A DNA stretch of 64,000 nt, from the NCBI RefSeq assembly GCF_008711175.1, contig NZ_VWNF01000011.1:310001-374000 (forward strand), read 5' to 3'. This DNA is from Nesterenkonia ebinurensis. GTDB taxonomy: Bacteria; Actinomycetota; Actinomycetes; Actinomycetales; Micrococcaceae. A program made the translations under genes and the position numbers. The notes below the pieces were generated by a model. The model saw only the letters and a list, made by a program, of their open reading frames with translations. It did not search any database and was not told where the DNA came from. The stretch's first letter is position 1. The number at the start of each line of letters is the position of its first letter. Below, in pieces: positions 48,553 to 57,714 of this stretch.

Positions 48553-49592
48553 CGGTGGCCTCCTGCACTCTGATAGGCGAAGCTGCGCTCCACAGCCTCC
48601 AACATCCGGTCAATATCCGGTAAATACCTACCCTCCTGCGCAGAGGGAGGGTACGGCATATGGAACCCACCGACCCGCAACACCGGAGCCACCAACCGGT
48701 GATAGGCCCGCTCCGTGACCCGCGCTGCGATCTCAGCACCGAATCCGCCGAACGTAGGGGCCTCATGAGCCACCACCAGCCGGGAAGTCTTCGCCGCTGA
48801 GACCGCGATGGTCTCATCATCCAAAGGGCTGATCGAACGCACATCTATCACCTCAACGCTGCGGCCTTGGTCTGCGGCCACCTGGGCGGCAGCCAAAGCC
48901 ACCGGCACCAACGGGCCATACGCAGCCAAGGTCACATCAGTGCCCTGGCGCAGCACCTGGGCGGTGAAGGCATCCGGGGCCGGGTTGCCCAGGTCTACTT
49001 CTCCTTTGAGCCAGTACCGGCGTTTAGGCTCCAACACAATCACCGGATCCGGGCACACGATCGCCTGCCGTATCATCCAGTAAGCATCCTGGGCACTAGA
49101 GGGAGTGATAATCCGCAGTCCCGCAGTATGAGCAAACAGTGCTTCCGGGGACTCTGAATGATGCTCAATCGACCCGATATGCCCCCCGTAAGGGATCCGG
49201 ATCGTCACCGGGACCCTCACCGCCCCATCAGTGCGATTATGGATCTTTGCCAGCTGGGTGGTGATCTGGTTGAACGCAGGGAAGACGAATCCATCGAACT
49301 GGATCTCAGCCACCGGCCGATACCCACGCATCGCCAACCCAATACACGTACCAATAATCCCAGATTCCGCCAGCGGGGAGTCGATCACCCGATCCGTGCC
49401 GAACTGCGCCTGCAGCCCGTCGGTCACCCGGAACACCCCGCCCAGAGCGCCAATATCCTCACCGATCAGCAGGGTCTTCTCATCAGCGGCCAACTCATCC
49501 CGCATCGCCCGATTAATCGCCTTAGCCAACGGCAGGGCCACCACCTCAGCAGCATCAGCGGCCAGTGTCGCCGTTGGTTGTTCCTTAGTCAT
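48549..49592 (-). CDS. bkdB: 2-oxo acid dehydrogenase E1 beta subunit
   Basis: 347 aa from ATG 49592, which shares one base with the E1-alpha stop (TGATG). LLIGEDIGALGGVFRVTDGLQ (TPP-contacting Glu), DSPLAESGIIGTCIGLAMRGYRPVAEIQF, GGHIGSIEHHSESPEALF and VIDVRSISPLDDETI are the transketolase-type Pyr and C-terminal domain signatures. It forms an alpha2beta2 heterotetramer with the E1-alpha encoded upstream and decarboxylates the 2-oxo acid using thiamine diphosphate. Confidence 0.93.
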   Translation of the reverse strand: MTKEQPTATLAADAAEVVALPLAKAINRAMRDELAADEKTLLIGEDIGALGGVFRVTDGLQAQFGTDRVIDSPLAESGIIGTCIGLAMRGYRPVAEIQFDGFVFPAFNQITTQLAKIHNRTDGAVRVPVTIRIPYGGHIGSIEHHSESPEALFAHTAGLRIITPSSAQDAYWMIRQAIVCPDPVIVLEPKRRYWLKGEVDLGNPAPDAFTAQVLRQGTDVTLAAYGPLVPVALAAAQVAADQGRSVEVIDVRSISPLDDETIAVSAAKTSRLVVAHEAPTFGGFGAEIAARVTERAYHRLVAPVLRVGGFHMPYPPSAQEGRYLPDIDRMLEAVERSFAYQSAGGHR

Positions 49593-50758
49593 CAGAACTC
49601 GACTCCCTGGTCCTCGGCGAACCCGGCCTCGTAATCCTTCAACCAAGCCTTCTCCACCTGCACCTGCCGATGCGGCTCAGCATAAACAGTGTCGAATACC
49701 CGCTCCAGATCCACCGGCTCCATCTCATGCACCGCGGTACGCAGATCAGCAGCCAACTGAGCAGCCTCGGCGTCCACCTGATCAACGAACTGCTGATCCA
49801 GAATGCCCTCAGCCTCCAACCACTTCCGGTACCGGGCCACAGGATCGCGCCTCTTCCACGACTCGACCTCCTCATCCGTGCGGTACTTCGTCGGGTCATC
49901 GGCAGTGGTATGGGCACCCATCCGGTAGGTGACAGCCTCCACCAGCTTCGGGCCCGAACCGGCACGGATCTGAGCAGCCATGTGCTTAGCCACCGCATAG
50001 CTGGCCAGCACATCGTTGCCATCCACCCGGATGCCCTCAAACCCATAGCCGGCGGCCCTGTGTGCCAACGGGGCCCGAGACTGAGTCTTCAACGGCACCG
50101 AAATCGCCCAATGATTGTTCTGGATGAAGTAGAGCACCGGCAGCTGATACGAACTGGCGAAGACCATCGACTCATGCACATCGCCCTGACTAGTTGCCCC
50201 ATCACCCAGGCAGGCCAACACCACCTCATCAGCAGTCCGACCCTCACCCAGGGCTCCGGTGGACACATCCTGCTTGATACCCATCGCCCAACCAGCCGCA
50301 TGCAACGCCTGAGAAGCCAACACAATCGAATACCAGTTGAAATTAAACTTCCCCGGATCCCAGCCGGTATGCTTCGCCGCTCTAAACGTAGCCATCAGCT
50401 GCTCGGCACTGATCCCCCGATACAACGCCATCGCATGCTCTCGATACGTCGGAAACACCCGATCCGTAGACTCCAAAGCAGCAATCGTTCCCACCTGAGC
50501 GGCCTCCTGCCCCGAAGCAGGCACCCACAGCGCCAATTCACCCTGTCGCTGCAGGGACGTGGCCTCCACATCGAAGCGGCGCTCTACCACCATATGCCGA
50601 TACAACCCCAGCAACACCTCATCGCTGAGATCAGCCACATACCGGCTGAACACCGGATGCCCCACCAAAGCACCATCAACACCCAGCAGCTGCACCGGCA
50701 CCGAAGATGCCAACTGCACCTCACTTTGCGCTGCACTCATGTGATCGGTGTCTCCCAT
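49592..50758 (-). CDS. bkdA: 2-oxo acid dehydrogenase E1 alpha subunit
   Basis: 388 aa (382 if ATG 50740, which follows GGGAG, is the start). The TPP motif is intact: CLGDGATSQGDVHE ... FIQNNHWAIS. PASGQEAAQVGTIAAL and YRMGAHTTADDPTKYR (phosphorylation-loop-like region with the conserved Arg/His) complete the family pattern. The aminotransferase gene ends 12 nt upstream on the same strand, so hisC-like, E1-alpha, E1-beta and E2 form one operon: transamination to a 2-oxo acid followed by oxidative decarboxylation. Confidence 0.92.
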   Translation of the reverse strand: MGDTDHMSAAQSEVQLASSVPVQLLGVDGALVGHPVFSRYVADLSDEVLLGLYRHMVVERRFDVEATSLQRQGELALWVPASGQEAAQVGTIAALESTDRVFPTYREHAMALYRGISAEQLMATFRAAKHTGWDPGKFNFNWYSIVLASQALHAAGWAMGIKQDVSTGALGEGRTADEVVLACLGDGATSQGDVHESMVFASSYQLPVLYFIQNNHWAISVPLKTQSRAPLAHRAAGYGFEGIRVDGNDVLASYAVAKHMAAQIRAGSGPKLVEAVTYRMGAHTTADDPTKYRTDEEVESWKRRDPVARYRKWLEAEGILDQQFVDQVDAEAAQLAADLRTAVHEMEPVDLERVFDTVYAEPHRQVQVEKAWLKDYEAGFAEDQGVEF

Positions 50759-50770
50759 AGGGTCATTGTG

Positions 50771-51889
50771 TCAGGCGACCCCTGGGAGGCCGCTGTAGGT
50801 TCTGCACAATGCGATGAAACGGTCATTGGCCTCCGGCTCACCGATGCTGACCCGCACACCCTCGCCGGCAAAAGGCCGTACGGCGAGCGCCTGTACCCCT
50901 GCGGCCTGCGCAAAGTCAAGGGATTTGGCGCCCAATGGCAGCCAGACGAAGTTCGCCTGGGTCTCCGGGATCTGCCATCCTGCATCAGCCAGGGCTTCGG
51001 TGACTTTTTGGCGCTCTCCTACAAGTTTCTCAACTCGGGCGTAGACCTCATCAATGTGCCGAAGGGAGGCGACGGCGGCCGCCTCGGCCACCGCATTGAC
51101 GCCGAAGGGTACTGCCGCCTTGCGCAGGTGCTCGGTGATGGACTGCTGGGCTATGGAGTAACCCACCCGCAACCCAGCCAGCCCGTGGGCCTTGGAGAAG
51201 GTGCGCAGCACCGCCACATTGGGAAATTGTCGGTACAGAGCCAGGCCGTCCACCGGATCAGGGCTGCGGACGAACTCCAGGTACGCCTCGTCCACTACTA
51301 CCACGACGTCGCTGGGCACTTTGGTGAGGAACTCGGTGACCTCGGTGTGGGTCAGGGCAGGTCCGGTGGGGTTGTTGGGGGTGCAGAGTAGGATCACCCG
51401 AGTCCGCTCGGTGATCGCAGCCAGCATGGCCTCCAGGTTGTGACGGCCCTGAGGTGTGACCGGGACGGGCACATCTTTGGCGCCGGCAGTGCCCACCACA
51501 ATGGGGTAGGCCTCGAAGGACCGCCAGGCGTAGATGACCTCATCGGCAGCGCCGTCCTCCCCCGTGCCGGCGAAAGTGGTGATGATCTGGGTGAGTGCTC
51601 CCAGACTTCCGGTGCCAGTGACGACGTCGTCATAGCGCACCTCAAAGTGGGCGGCCAGTTCGGCACGCAGGGCCTCGCCGAAAGGGTTCGGATACCGGTG
51701 CAGTCCCTGGGCTTCGGCGGCGGCTCGAGCTGCCGCGGGCACGGGCCCCAGCGGGTTCTCGTTGGAAGAGAGCTTATAGGGGGTCAGCCCCTCGGCTGGC
51801 TTGGGCGGCTTGCCTGCTGCGTAGCTGGGCAGTGCCGCCACGGCCGGGCGGGGGACGATGGTCGCAGTGACCGGTTCTGTGATGCTCAC
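50771..51889 (-). CDS. hisC: Histidinol-phosphate / aromatic aminotransferase (HisC/Pat family)
   Basis: 372 aa class II PLP aminotransferase. KLSSNENPLGP near the N-terminus, LCTPNNPTGPALTH, VVDEAYLEFVRSPD and RTFSKAHGLAGLRVGY (PLP Lys in FSKA) are HisC/Pat motifs. GAGGAGC precedes the GTG. HisC and phenylalanine aminotransferase (Pat) cannot be told apart confidently; being first in a 2-oxo acid dehydrogenase operon and far from other his genes argues for a Pat-like broad aminotransferase. Divergent from the holin-like gene. Confidence 0.85.
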   Translation of the reverse strand: MSITEPVTATIVPRPAVAALPSYAAGKPPKPAEGLTPYKLSSNENPLGPVPAAARAAAEAQGLHRYPNPFGEALRAELAAHFEVRYDDVVTGTGSLGALTQIITTFAGTGEDGAADEVIYAWRSFEAYPIVVGTAGAKDVPVPVTPQGRHNLEAMLAAITERTRVILLCTPNNPTGPALTHTEVTEFLTKVPSDVVVVVDEAYLEFVRSPDPVDGLALYRQFPNVAVLRTFSKAHGLAGLRVGYSIAQQSITEHLRKAAVPFGVNAVAEAAAVASLRHIDEVYARVEKLVGERQKVTEALADAGWQIPETQANFVWLPLGAKSLDFAQAAGVQALAVRPFAGEGVRVSIGEPEANDRFIALCRTYSGLPGVA

Positions 51890-51925
51890 GGTGAGCTCCT
51901 CGCTTCTCCAGGTAGGCGTGAGAAG

Positions 51926-52330
51926 ATGATTCCTGTGAGAATCCTACTGGCCATTCTGCTCAACGCGCTCGCCCTGGGTGTGGCAGCGTTCCTGGTACCC
52001 GGCATCCGGATGGAGGGCTGGAGCGACGACCCCGGCGCCGTCGTCCTAGCCTATATCTTCGTAGGGGCGGTCTTCGGCATCGTCAATGTGGTGATCAAGC
52101 CGATCGTCTCCTTCCTCTCGCTGCCCATCACCTGCCTGACCCTGGGCCTGTTCGCGATCGTGATCAATGCCCTGATGCTCAGTCTTACCGGCTGGCTGAC
52201 CTCCTGGACCCCGGCGAACCTGGTGGTGGACAGTTTCTTCTGGTCTGCCATCCTGGGGGCGATCGTGGTCTCGATTGTCTCGGCCCTGCTCAACCGGTTT
52301 GTCGTCACTCCTGAAGATCGGGCACGGTAA
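51926..52330 (+). CDS. Phage holin family (Phage_holin_4_2-like) membrane protein
   Basis: 134 aa from ATG 51926 (GTG 51935 is an alternative; a very long frame upstream is antisense to hisC). Four hydrophobic segments: ILLAILLNALALGVAAFLVPGI, AYIFVGAVFGIVNVVIKPIVSFLSLPIT (IKPI motif), LFAIVINALMLSLTGWL and FFWSAILGAIVVSIVSALLNRF. This chromosomal family is widespread in bacteria and not linked to phage; function unknown. The 3' end overlaps the convergent hydrolase gene by 26 bp. Confidence 0.82.
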   Translation: MIPVRILLAILLNALALGVAAFLVPGIRMEGWSDDPGAVVLAYIFVGAVFGIVNVVIKPIVSFLSLPITCLTLGLFAIVINALMLSLTGWLTSWTPANLVVDSFFWSAILGAIVVSIVSALLNRFVVTPEDRAR

Positions 52331-53912
52331 GGTTCCGGTCCTTGATGTCCCAAGGGACACTGCCCGGTGAGCTTGTGCCGTCCGGGGTGGGACCTGAATC
52401 CTTGGGCCAGCGGCTGAGCTCGCGCACCGAGTCTTTCAGCGCGTCCTCGAAGTAGGCGACGTCGTCGTAGCTCTCTGCCTCCCAGGGCAGCACATGCTCA
52501 GGACTCGTCATCTTTTCCCAGTGAGTGTCGAAGACGTAGGTCTCTATTTCACCTTCGAAGTACAGCTGGGCACGGAACTCATCCAGGTGCTGCTGCTGGC
52601 TGTAGTCCAGGAGCTGGTCCTCCCCCTCTTCCATCATCCGGATGGCATCCACATTGTGCTCCCAGGTGTGGGATGAGCCAGCGACAGACTCCACTGAGCT
52701 TTCCGCACTGGCGTGGTTGTACTGGATGATCATCCGTTCGCTGGAAAGCTGTGGCCGCTCCCCGGTGATGTGCGGAACCGGGTCCCGCACATCCTCGAAA
52801 TGCGTGACTTTGATTCCTTCCTGGGTGGACTGGTGCTTCAGCGGACTTCCGATAGTGGTGACTGTGCGCAGGTTATACCGATCGGCGAAGCCGGAGCTCC
52901 TGGCCATATTGCTGGCGTGCAGCCCACCGAGGCTGAAGCCGGTCATGTGAATCTCAGCACCGTGGGGGACGCCGAGCTCATCGAGCGCCTGCTCCAGCGC
53001 CCCGGCCATATGCTCGGAGTCATTGTGCAGCCCGTCCACCAGGCTCATCGGGCTGCGCCCGTGCTCCATGTCCAACCCGTCGATATCGACCCCGGGGAAG
53101 TGCACTGCATAGGCGGGGTCCATATTGGGGCGGTGGATCACTGAGATGGCGATATCGCCGTGGTCGGCCACCCGGTCCATCTGCTCCAGGTAGTGGTGCA
53201 GGGTGCCATCGGCCTGGTGCTCAAAGGTGCGGGTGGCTTGCCTGTCGGTGATCTGCCGGTTGCGCCCCATCAGCGCGGGGGTCAGCCCGGCATTGTTTTC
53301 CAGGGCTTTGACCGTGGCCAGGATGACCGCCACGTGGGGGAACCTCTTGAGCAGCACATCGAAAGTGACTCCGCCACCAGAGACCAGCGTGGTGGCGAAC
53401 CAGTCGTAGACCAAGCTCTTATCTCCCTCCCGGTGCACAGCATGTTCCAGAGCTAGGCCGACTTCCAGGACCCGGATGCCAGCGTGGATCCAACGCTGGA
53501 CCAGCTGTTCTGCCTCCCGGTAGTTCTCATGGACTTTGTCCAGTCCGGTCTGGTTGTGCAGCAGGGCCTGTTCGGCCGCCGCCGTACCGCCCACCAACAG
53601 ACCCAGGCGGGCGTGCCAAGCCGGAACATCGGTGTGCAGGTGGAAGTAGCCGCTGCCGGAGAAAGCCTCATAGACGGAGATGACCTCCCGGCGCAGCTCA
53701 GTGAATGTGGCCCCGGCGGCCTGGATATGCACCGAGGCCTCATAGAGAGAGTCCCATATCAGGTTGATCCTGGTGGGCCCGCCCCAGGTGCTGATCCGAA
53801 ACTCGGGAGTGCGCGGCCCCTTATCCACGTAGTGCTCGGCAGTCTCCCCGATAGTGCCGTGCGGGCCTGGGATCGGGGGCATAGTGTCCCAGAGAGTGTG
53901 CTGCAGGGGCAT
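52305..53912 (-). CDS. Large alpha/beta hydrolase (lipase class 3-like) with N-terminal helical domain
   Basis: 535 aa from ATG 53912; the upstream open frame runs antisense through the next gene and is ignored. Residues 1-220 are mainly helical and resemble T7SS-type effector heads. The hydrolase core has the nucleophile elbow MTGFSLGGLHASNMA (GxSxG), an Asp in FEDVRDPVPHITG and a His in SSHTWEHNVDAIRMM, a plausible Ser-Asp-His triad. No signal peptide. The WXG-like gene begins 19 nt before it on the same strand, suggesting a co-exported pair. Substrate unknown. Confidence 0.75.
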   Translation of the reverse strand: MPLQHTLWDTMPPIPGPHGTIGETAEHYVDKGPRTPEFRISTWGGPTRINLIWDSLYEASVHIQAAGATFTELRREVISVYEAFSGSGYFHLHTDVPAWHARLGLLVGGTAAAEQALLHNQTGLDKVHENYREAEQLVQRWIHAGIRVLEVGLALEHAVHREGDKSLVYDWFATTLVSGGGVTFDVLLKRFPHVAVILATVKALENNAGLTPALMGRNRQITDRQATRTFEHQADGTLHHYLEQMDRVADHGDIAISVIHRPNMDPAYAVHFPGVDIDGLDMEHGRSPMSLVDGLHNDSEHMAGALEQALDELGVPHGAEIHMTGFSLGGLHASNMARSSGFADRYNLRTVTTIGSPLKHQSTQEGIKVTHFEDVRDPVPHITGERPQLSSERMIIQYNHASAESSVESVAGSSHTWEHNVDAIRMMEEGEDQLLDYSQQQHLDEFRAQLYFEGEIETYVFDTHWEKMTSPEHVLPWEAESYDDVAYFEDALKDSVRELSRWPKDSGPTPDGTSSPGSVPWDIKDRNLTVPDLQE

Positions 53913-53931
53913 GAGTTCTGTTCTCCGTTCT

Positions 53932-54465
53932 TCAGTGGGTGGGCGCCGCCGGGGAGCCTGGTGTGCCGATGGGGATCCCGCGTTCATACTGGGGCAGACC
54001 CAGCATCTGGCTGAGACCACCCTGTTGGGCGAACTGGATGAATCGGACGGCGTCGTTAGAGCCGAAGATGTCCAGGGTGTACCCGACAAAGGCTTGGGCC
54101 GTCTGCTGCTGGGCAAGCTCTATGCCCTGCCCCACCATGTGGGTTCCAGTGCTGATCAACGACATCACGTACCTGGCTTGGTCGCCGTAGCTGCGCAGAT
54201 CGGCGGCGACCGCCTCAGCCTGGGCAGCCAGGGCCGCAGACTCCGCTGTGAGGAACTCGCCGGGGATCCGAAGGGCCTCCAGGGCTGTTCGGAAGGTGCG
54301 ACTGGCCATGGAGTCCCAGTGCACACGCTCAGCGGCGTCGATCTGGGCAAAGTAGTCGGGCACTTTGGCGAGCACTCTGCGGAGTCTGCCGGCGGCGTCG
54401 TCGTAGGCGTCTGCGGCAGTATAGAGCTGCTGCGGGATGGTGCTGGCCTGAGCGGTCCAGATCAT
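53932..54465 (-). CDS. WXG100/ESX-like helical protein
   Basis: 177 aa from ATG 54465 (GGGGAGAG upstream). The first 95 residues form two amphipathic helices joined by VHWDSMASRTFRTAL, a W-x-S variant of the WXG turn with the downstream hydrophobic pattern. A second helical part and a Pro/Gly-rich tail (GIPIGTPGSPAAPTH) follow. ESX substrates of this size often act as chaperone or targeting partner for a toxin or lipase encoded next to them, here the GxSxG hydrolase. No ESX machinery gene is in the window. Confidence 0.6.
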   Translation of the reverse strand: MIWTAQASTIPQQLYTAADAYDDAAGRLRRVLAKVPDYFAQIDAAERVHWDSMASRTFRTALEALRIPGEFLTAESAALAAQAEAVAADLRSYGDQARYVMSLISTGTHMVGQGIELAQQQTAQAFVGYTLDIFGSNDAVRFIQFAQQGGLSQMLGLPQYERGIPIGTPGSPAAPTH

Positions 54466-54681
54466 GCTGCTCTCCCCGTGATCGGCGTGCGGCTGGTGGT
54501 TCACGAATCTAAACAGGGATTCGGGGCCGCGGAGCTCAGCTTCCCCAACTGTGGAAGCTGCGGCGTGTCGCGGTGAAGCTCACCGCGGCTGGGGAAAACT
54601 TTGTGGCCGGCGGAATTCAATGAGTTTCTGCAATAATTTGCAGCGCGGCATTTTCGCCGCACTTGGGCCGGGTTCGCGGTC

Positions 54682-54687
54682 TAAGAT
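54682..54687 (+). promoter_or_regulatory. Leaderless -10 box (TAAGAT) of mscL
   Basis: TAAGAT, TGGGCC (6 nt), ATG 54694. Confidence 0.6.
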
Positions 54688-54693
54688 TGGGCC

Positions 54694-55236
54694 ATGATCA
54701 AGGGATTTTTAGAGTTCATCAAGCAGGGCAATGTGGTTGACCTGGCTGTCGCGGTAGTGCTGGGCACCGCATTCGGCGCGGTGATCAACGCCCTGGTGGA
54801 AAACGTTCTGATGCCGCTGATCGGCCAGCTGCTGGCTCAGGACCCGGACTTCGACTACCTGTTCGCGGTGACCCTGCCCGGCTTCGATGGCCCGCCGATG
54901 CGCTTCGGCGTGCTGCTGACTGCGGTAGTGAACTTCCTGCTGATCGCAGCTGCCATCTACTTTGTAGTGATCCTGCCGATGAACAAGATCATCGCTGCCC
55001 GCAACGCCATGCTGGGCGAACCGGAGGAAGAGGAGGACGAGAACATCACCCTCCTGAAGGAGATCCGCGACCAGCTCAAGGTGCAGACCGAGGTGGTCAA
55101 CCCCGCTTCCTTCGCCGCCGCGGTAGAGGCGGAGCGGAAGATCGAAGGGGAGAAGGCCAAGGTCGAAGCCGAGGAGGAGGCCAAGGACAAGACCGTCCTG
55201 GGCAAGGCCAAGAACATCCTCTGGGGCAAGGAGTAG
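54694..55236 (+). CDS. mscL: Large-conductance mechanosensitive channel MscL
   Basis: 180 aa. FLEFIKQGNVVDLAVAVVLGTAFGAVINALVENVLMPLI (in short GNVVDLAVAVVLGTAFG) is the pore-lining first helix; MRFGVLLTAVVNFLLIAAAIYFVV the second membrane helix; a charged C-terminal helix (LLKEIRDQLKVQ) follows. The C-terminal 55 residues are a Glu/Lys-rich extension longer than in E. coli MscL (136 aa). It releases solutes on hypo-osmotic shock, forming a homopentamer. Leaderless start. Confidence 0.95.
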   Translation: MIKGFLEFIKQGNVVDLAVAVVLGTAFGAVINALVENVLMPLIGQLLAQDPDFDYLFAVTLPGFDGPPMRFGVLLTAVVNFLLIAAAIYFVVILPMNKIIAARNAMLGEPEEEEDENITLLKEIRDQLKVQTEVVNPASFAAAVEAERKIEGEKAKVEAEEEAKDKTVLGKAKNILWGKE

Positions 55237-55403
55237 CGGCTACTGGCCGCGGGGAACCACCGCTGGCTGCATCATCGCCGACATGCTTCCACCCTCCAGG
55301 CCCCGCCCTCAAGCTGTTCCGGCGGCTGGGAAGTGTGGGAGTGCCCGCCGAAGACAACGTCGATCCGGGCTGATAAGTTCCGGTGGCGCGCAGGTTTTGG
55401 GCG

Positions 55404-56216
55404 TCACCCAGGAATCCAGGTGAATTGAGGGTCTTTCCGCTGACGGAAAGCCCGGATACCTATCTCGCTGTCCTCTCCCTCAATCATCTCAACCCAGCTG
55501 CGCGACCATAGTGGGTCCAGGTGCGCTTGCTGTGCGGAGGAGGCGTCTATGTATTCTTTCGTCTTAATCTGAGTAAAGCGGGAGCGTTTGAGAAGCACCT
55601 CCAGCAGTGCCGCGGCTTCCGTCTGAAACAGATCCTCGCTGATGACATCAGCAACCAGCCCGAGGCTCTGAGCCTGGTGAGCACTGAAGGTCTTGCCGGT
55701 CATCAGAATATATTTCGCACGGGCAGGGCCCACCTGCTGAACAAGGCGGTCCACTCCTGAGCGGGGGTAGAGGATCCCGATCTTCGCGGGTGTCACGGCG
55801 AACCGTGCATTCGAAGACGCGAAGATGAAGTCACAGGCTGACGCAATCTGCCAACCTCCTCCCATACATACTCCCTGAACCAGGGCCACCGTAGGTTTGG
55901 CAACTTGAGCAAGTGCCGCATCAGCCGCTGAGAAATGATCCGCATACTCGCCGTCGGGGGTGGGCTCAAAGAGGATAGAAGGCAGCTGATCGATGGAGGC
56001 TCCCGCGGAGAAGTCAGTGCCGTCGCCGCTGAGGGCGATGAGATCTGATGAAGGATCTTTGCTTAACGAATGCATCAGCTCCTTTAGCTCGAGGCACATG
56101 TGTCTTGTCAACGCATTTCGCTTCGATGGATTGCTGATGACAACATGAGCGACCCCGTCAGTGACCCTGCAGTGAATCGCCCCGTGACTAACGTGTGTGG
56201 AGCCCAAGGTGCTCAT
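55404..56216 (-). CDS. Enoyl-CoA hydratase/isomerase family protein lacking both hydratase Glu
   Basis: 270 aa crotonase fold: [16 protein letters not shown], oxyanion-hole loops [18 protein letters not shown] and [18 protein letters not shown], then [25 protein letters not shown]. The two Glu of classical hydratase are replaced (GGGCELA becomes GGGWQIA; PE becomes PA), as in several crotonases with other chemistry, so the reaction may be decarboxylation, hydrolysis or isomerisation. ATG overlaps the CaiB-like gene by 4 nt; both are divergent from tctCBA and share its operator pair. Confidence 0.82.
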   Translation of the reverse strand: MSTLGSTHVSHGAIHCRVTDGVAHVVISNPSKRNALTRHMCLELKELMHSLSKDPSSDLIALSGDGTDFSAGASIDQLPSILFEPTPDGEYADHFSAADAALAQVAKPTVALVQGVCMGGGWQIASACDFIFASSNARFAVTPAKIGILYPRSGVDRLVQQVGPARAKYILMTGKTFSAHQAQSLGLVADVISEDLFQTEAAALLEVLLKRSRFTQIKTKEYIDASSAQQAHLDPLWSRSWVEMIEGEDSEIGIRAFRQRKDPQFTWIPG

Positions 56217-57430
56217 TTCTGCCCCACCAATCTCCCGGCTGGAGCGTGAACCAAGCCCCTGCTCTCCAACGCTGTAATCTCATCATCACTCAGCCCAATC
56301 TCTCTGAGAATCTCGACAGTATGTTCTCCCAGTTCCGGGGGCGGTGTCCGGACCTTCGCTGGAACGCCGTCGACGTTGATCGGTCCACGCAGGAGACTGA
56401 GCTGAGATCCGTCCGCTCGCTGCACCTCTTGGATCATCTGTAGGGCGGCGACTTGATCGGTGGCAAAGGCTTCGCTGTAGGTATAGATCGGGCCGCAGGG
56501 AATGCCCAACCCACGGATATCCTCCACCCAGGCCTCCGCATTGCGCCGTCCTAGCTGCTCTTCGATCAACTGCTTGAGCTGCTCTCTGTTCTCTGATCTG
56601 GACTGGCCGCTCCGGAATCGTTGATCGGTCGCAAGTTCGGGTGAACCGATCAGCGCGGTAAAAGTTGCCCAGTCTTTATCATTCGCGACGGCCAGGGTGA
56701 TAGGGACTGATCCTGTCTCAAACACCCCGTATGGCGTAATAGTGGGATGATCATTTCCTTGAGGCTCAGGGGCGGTGCCAAGACTCAGAGCACGCTGCCC
56801 TTGGAAGACCGAAAGAGCCAGTCCAGTCTCCAGAAGTGAGGTGGACATTTTGTTGGCCGAGGCACCGAGGTGCTTTCCCAGCAATGCCGTCACTACGTTG
56901 AAGGCATTGATCATGCCTGTGGTGATGTCAATGATAGAAACCCCGGTGCGGTAGGTGTGCTCCCGATCCGGTCCGGTGACTGATGTCAGTCCGCTCATGC
57001 CCTGAATCACCTGATCCAACCCAGCCATATCACGCAGCGGACCCACCTCTCCGAAACCCGAGATCGATGTCACTACCATCTCGGGATTGAGCTCTCGCAG
57101 AACCTCTTCGGACAGACCCATCTTGGCCAAAGTGCCCGGACGGAAGTTCTCGACTAGAACGTCCGCTGACTTCACCAACTTGTGAAGCAGGCCCTTAGCC
57201 TCATCGGAGTAGAGGTCCAGTGCAATGGAGCGCTTGTTCCGGTTTGTGGAGTCAAAGTAGAGACTGTGTTCCTGTTGGAACGGTGGCCACTGACGCGCCG
57301 TATCACCGCCTCGGATGCTCTCCACTTTGACCACATCAGCACCCATGTCCGCCAGCAGAGCTGTGCAGTAGGGCCCCGCGAGCGCACGGCTGAGGTCAAG
57401 AACCCGAACCGCAGACAGAGGTAAGTTCAT
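56213..57430 (-). CDS. Family III CoA-transferase (CaiB/BaiF)
   Basis: 405 aa. [28 protein letters not shown] is the CaiB N-terminus, [20 protein letters not shown] and [16 protein letters not shown] the CoA-binding segments, and the catalytic Asp is in [11 protein letters not shown]. It moves CoA between carboxylic acids, such as succinyl- or acetyl-CoA to the imported acid. It is first in a two-gene unit with the crotonase; an IclR-type operator lies 65 bp upstream of its start. Confidence 0.9.
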   Translation of the reverse strand: MNLPLSAVRVLDLSRALAGPYCTALLADMGADVVKVESIRGGDTARQWPPFQQEHSLYFDSTNRNKRSIALDLYSDEAKGLLHKLVKSADVLVENFRPGTLAKMGLSEEVLRELNPEMVVTSISGFGEVGPLRDMAGLDQVIQGMSGLTSVTGPDREHTYRTGVSIIDITTGMINAFNVVTALLGKHLGASANKMSTSLLETGLALSVFQGQRALSLGTAPEPQGNDHPTITPYGVFETGSVPITLAVANDKDWATFTALIGSPELATDQRFRSGQSRSENREQLKQLIEEQLGRRNAEAWVEDIRGLGIPCGPIYTYSEAFATDQVAALQMIQEVQRADGSQLSLLRGPINVDGVPAKVRTPPPELGEHTVEILREIGLSDDEITALESRGLVHAPAGRLVGQK

Positions 57431-57494
57431 ATTTCCCTTTCGCTGATTGAGACGGAATACCGCGATACTGGCGACGCATTCACGCCGAACAATC

Positions 57495-57511
57495 GGTTCA
57501 TCTAGTGAACC
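57495..57511. promoter_or_regulatory. IclR operator candidate, CoA-transferase side
   Basis: GGTTCATCTAGTGAACC: arms GGTTCA/TGAACC with a 5-nt centre, 65 bp upstream of the CaiB-like start. Confidence 0.7.
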
Positions 57512-57649
57512 AACGGATCATTTATTGATATTAGAAGTAAGCTACATCACTACTTTTAGATGAGGCAAGCACGGTTATCCGCGAGATTGGGGATTGATTC
57601 CAGTATTTCTGTGGTGTACGTTACATTCGTCCTACTAAAATGAGCCAAT

Positions 57650-57666
57650 GGTTCATCAGATGAACC
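57650..57666. promoter_or_regulatory. IclR operator candidate, tctC side
   Basis: GGTTCATCAGATGAACC: 7-bp perfect arms, same 17-bp frame as the site at 57495-57511, 48 bp upstream of tctC. Confidence 0.7.
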
Positions 57667-57714
57667 ACTGTTTGGACATGATAAAGCTCACCCCGTCTGA
57701 CCTAAGGAGTAATC

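Noticed and set aside
51440-51925. Long N-terminal extension of the holin-like protein
   Set aside because: It is antisense to hisC; the four-TM protein is complete from 51926.
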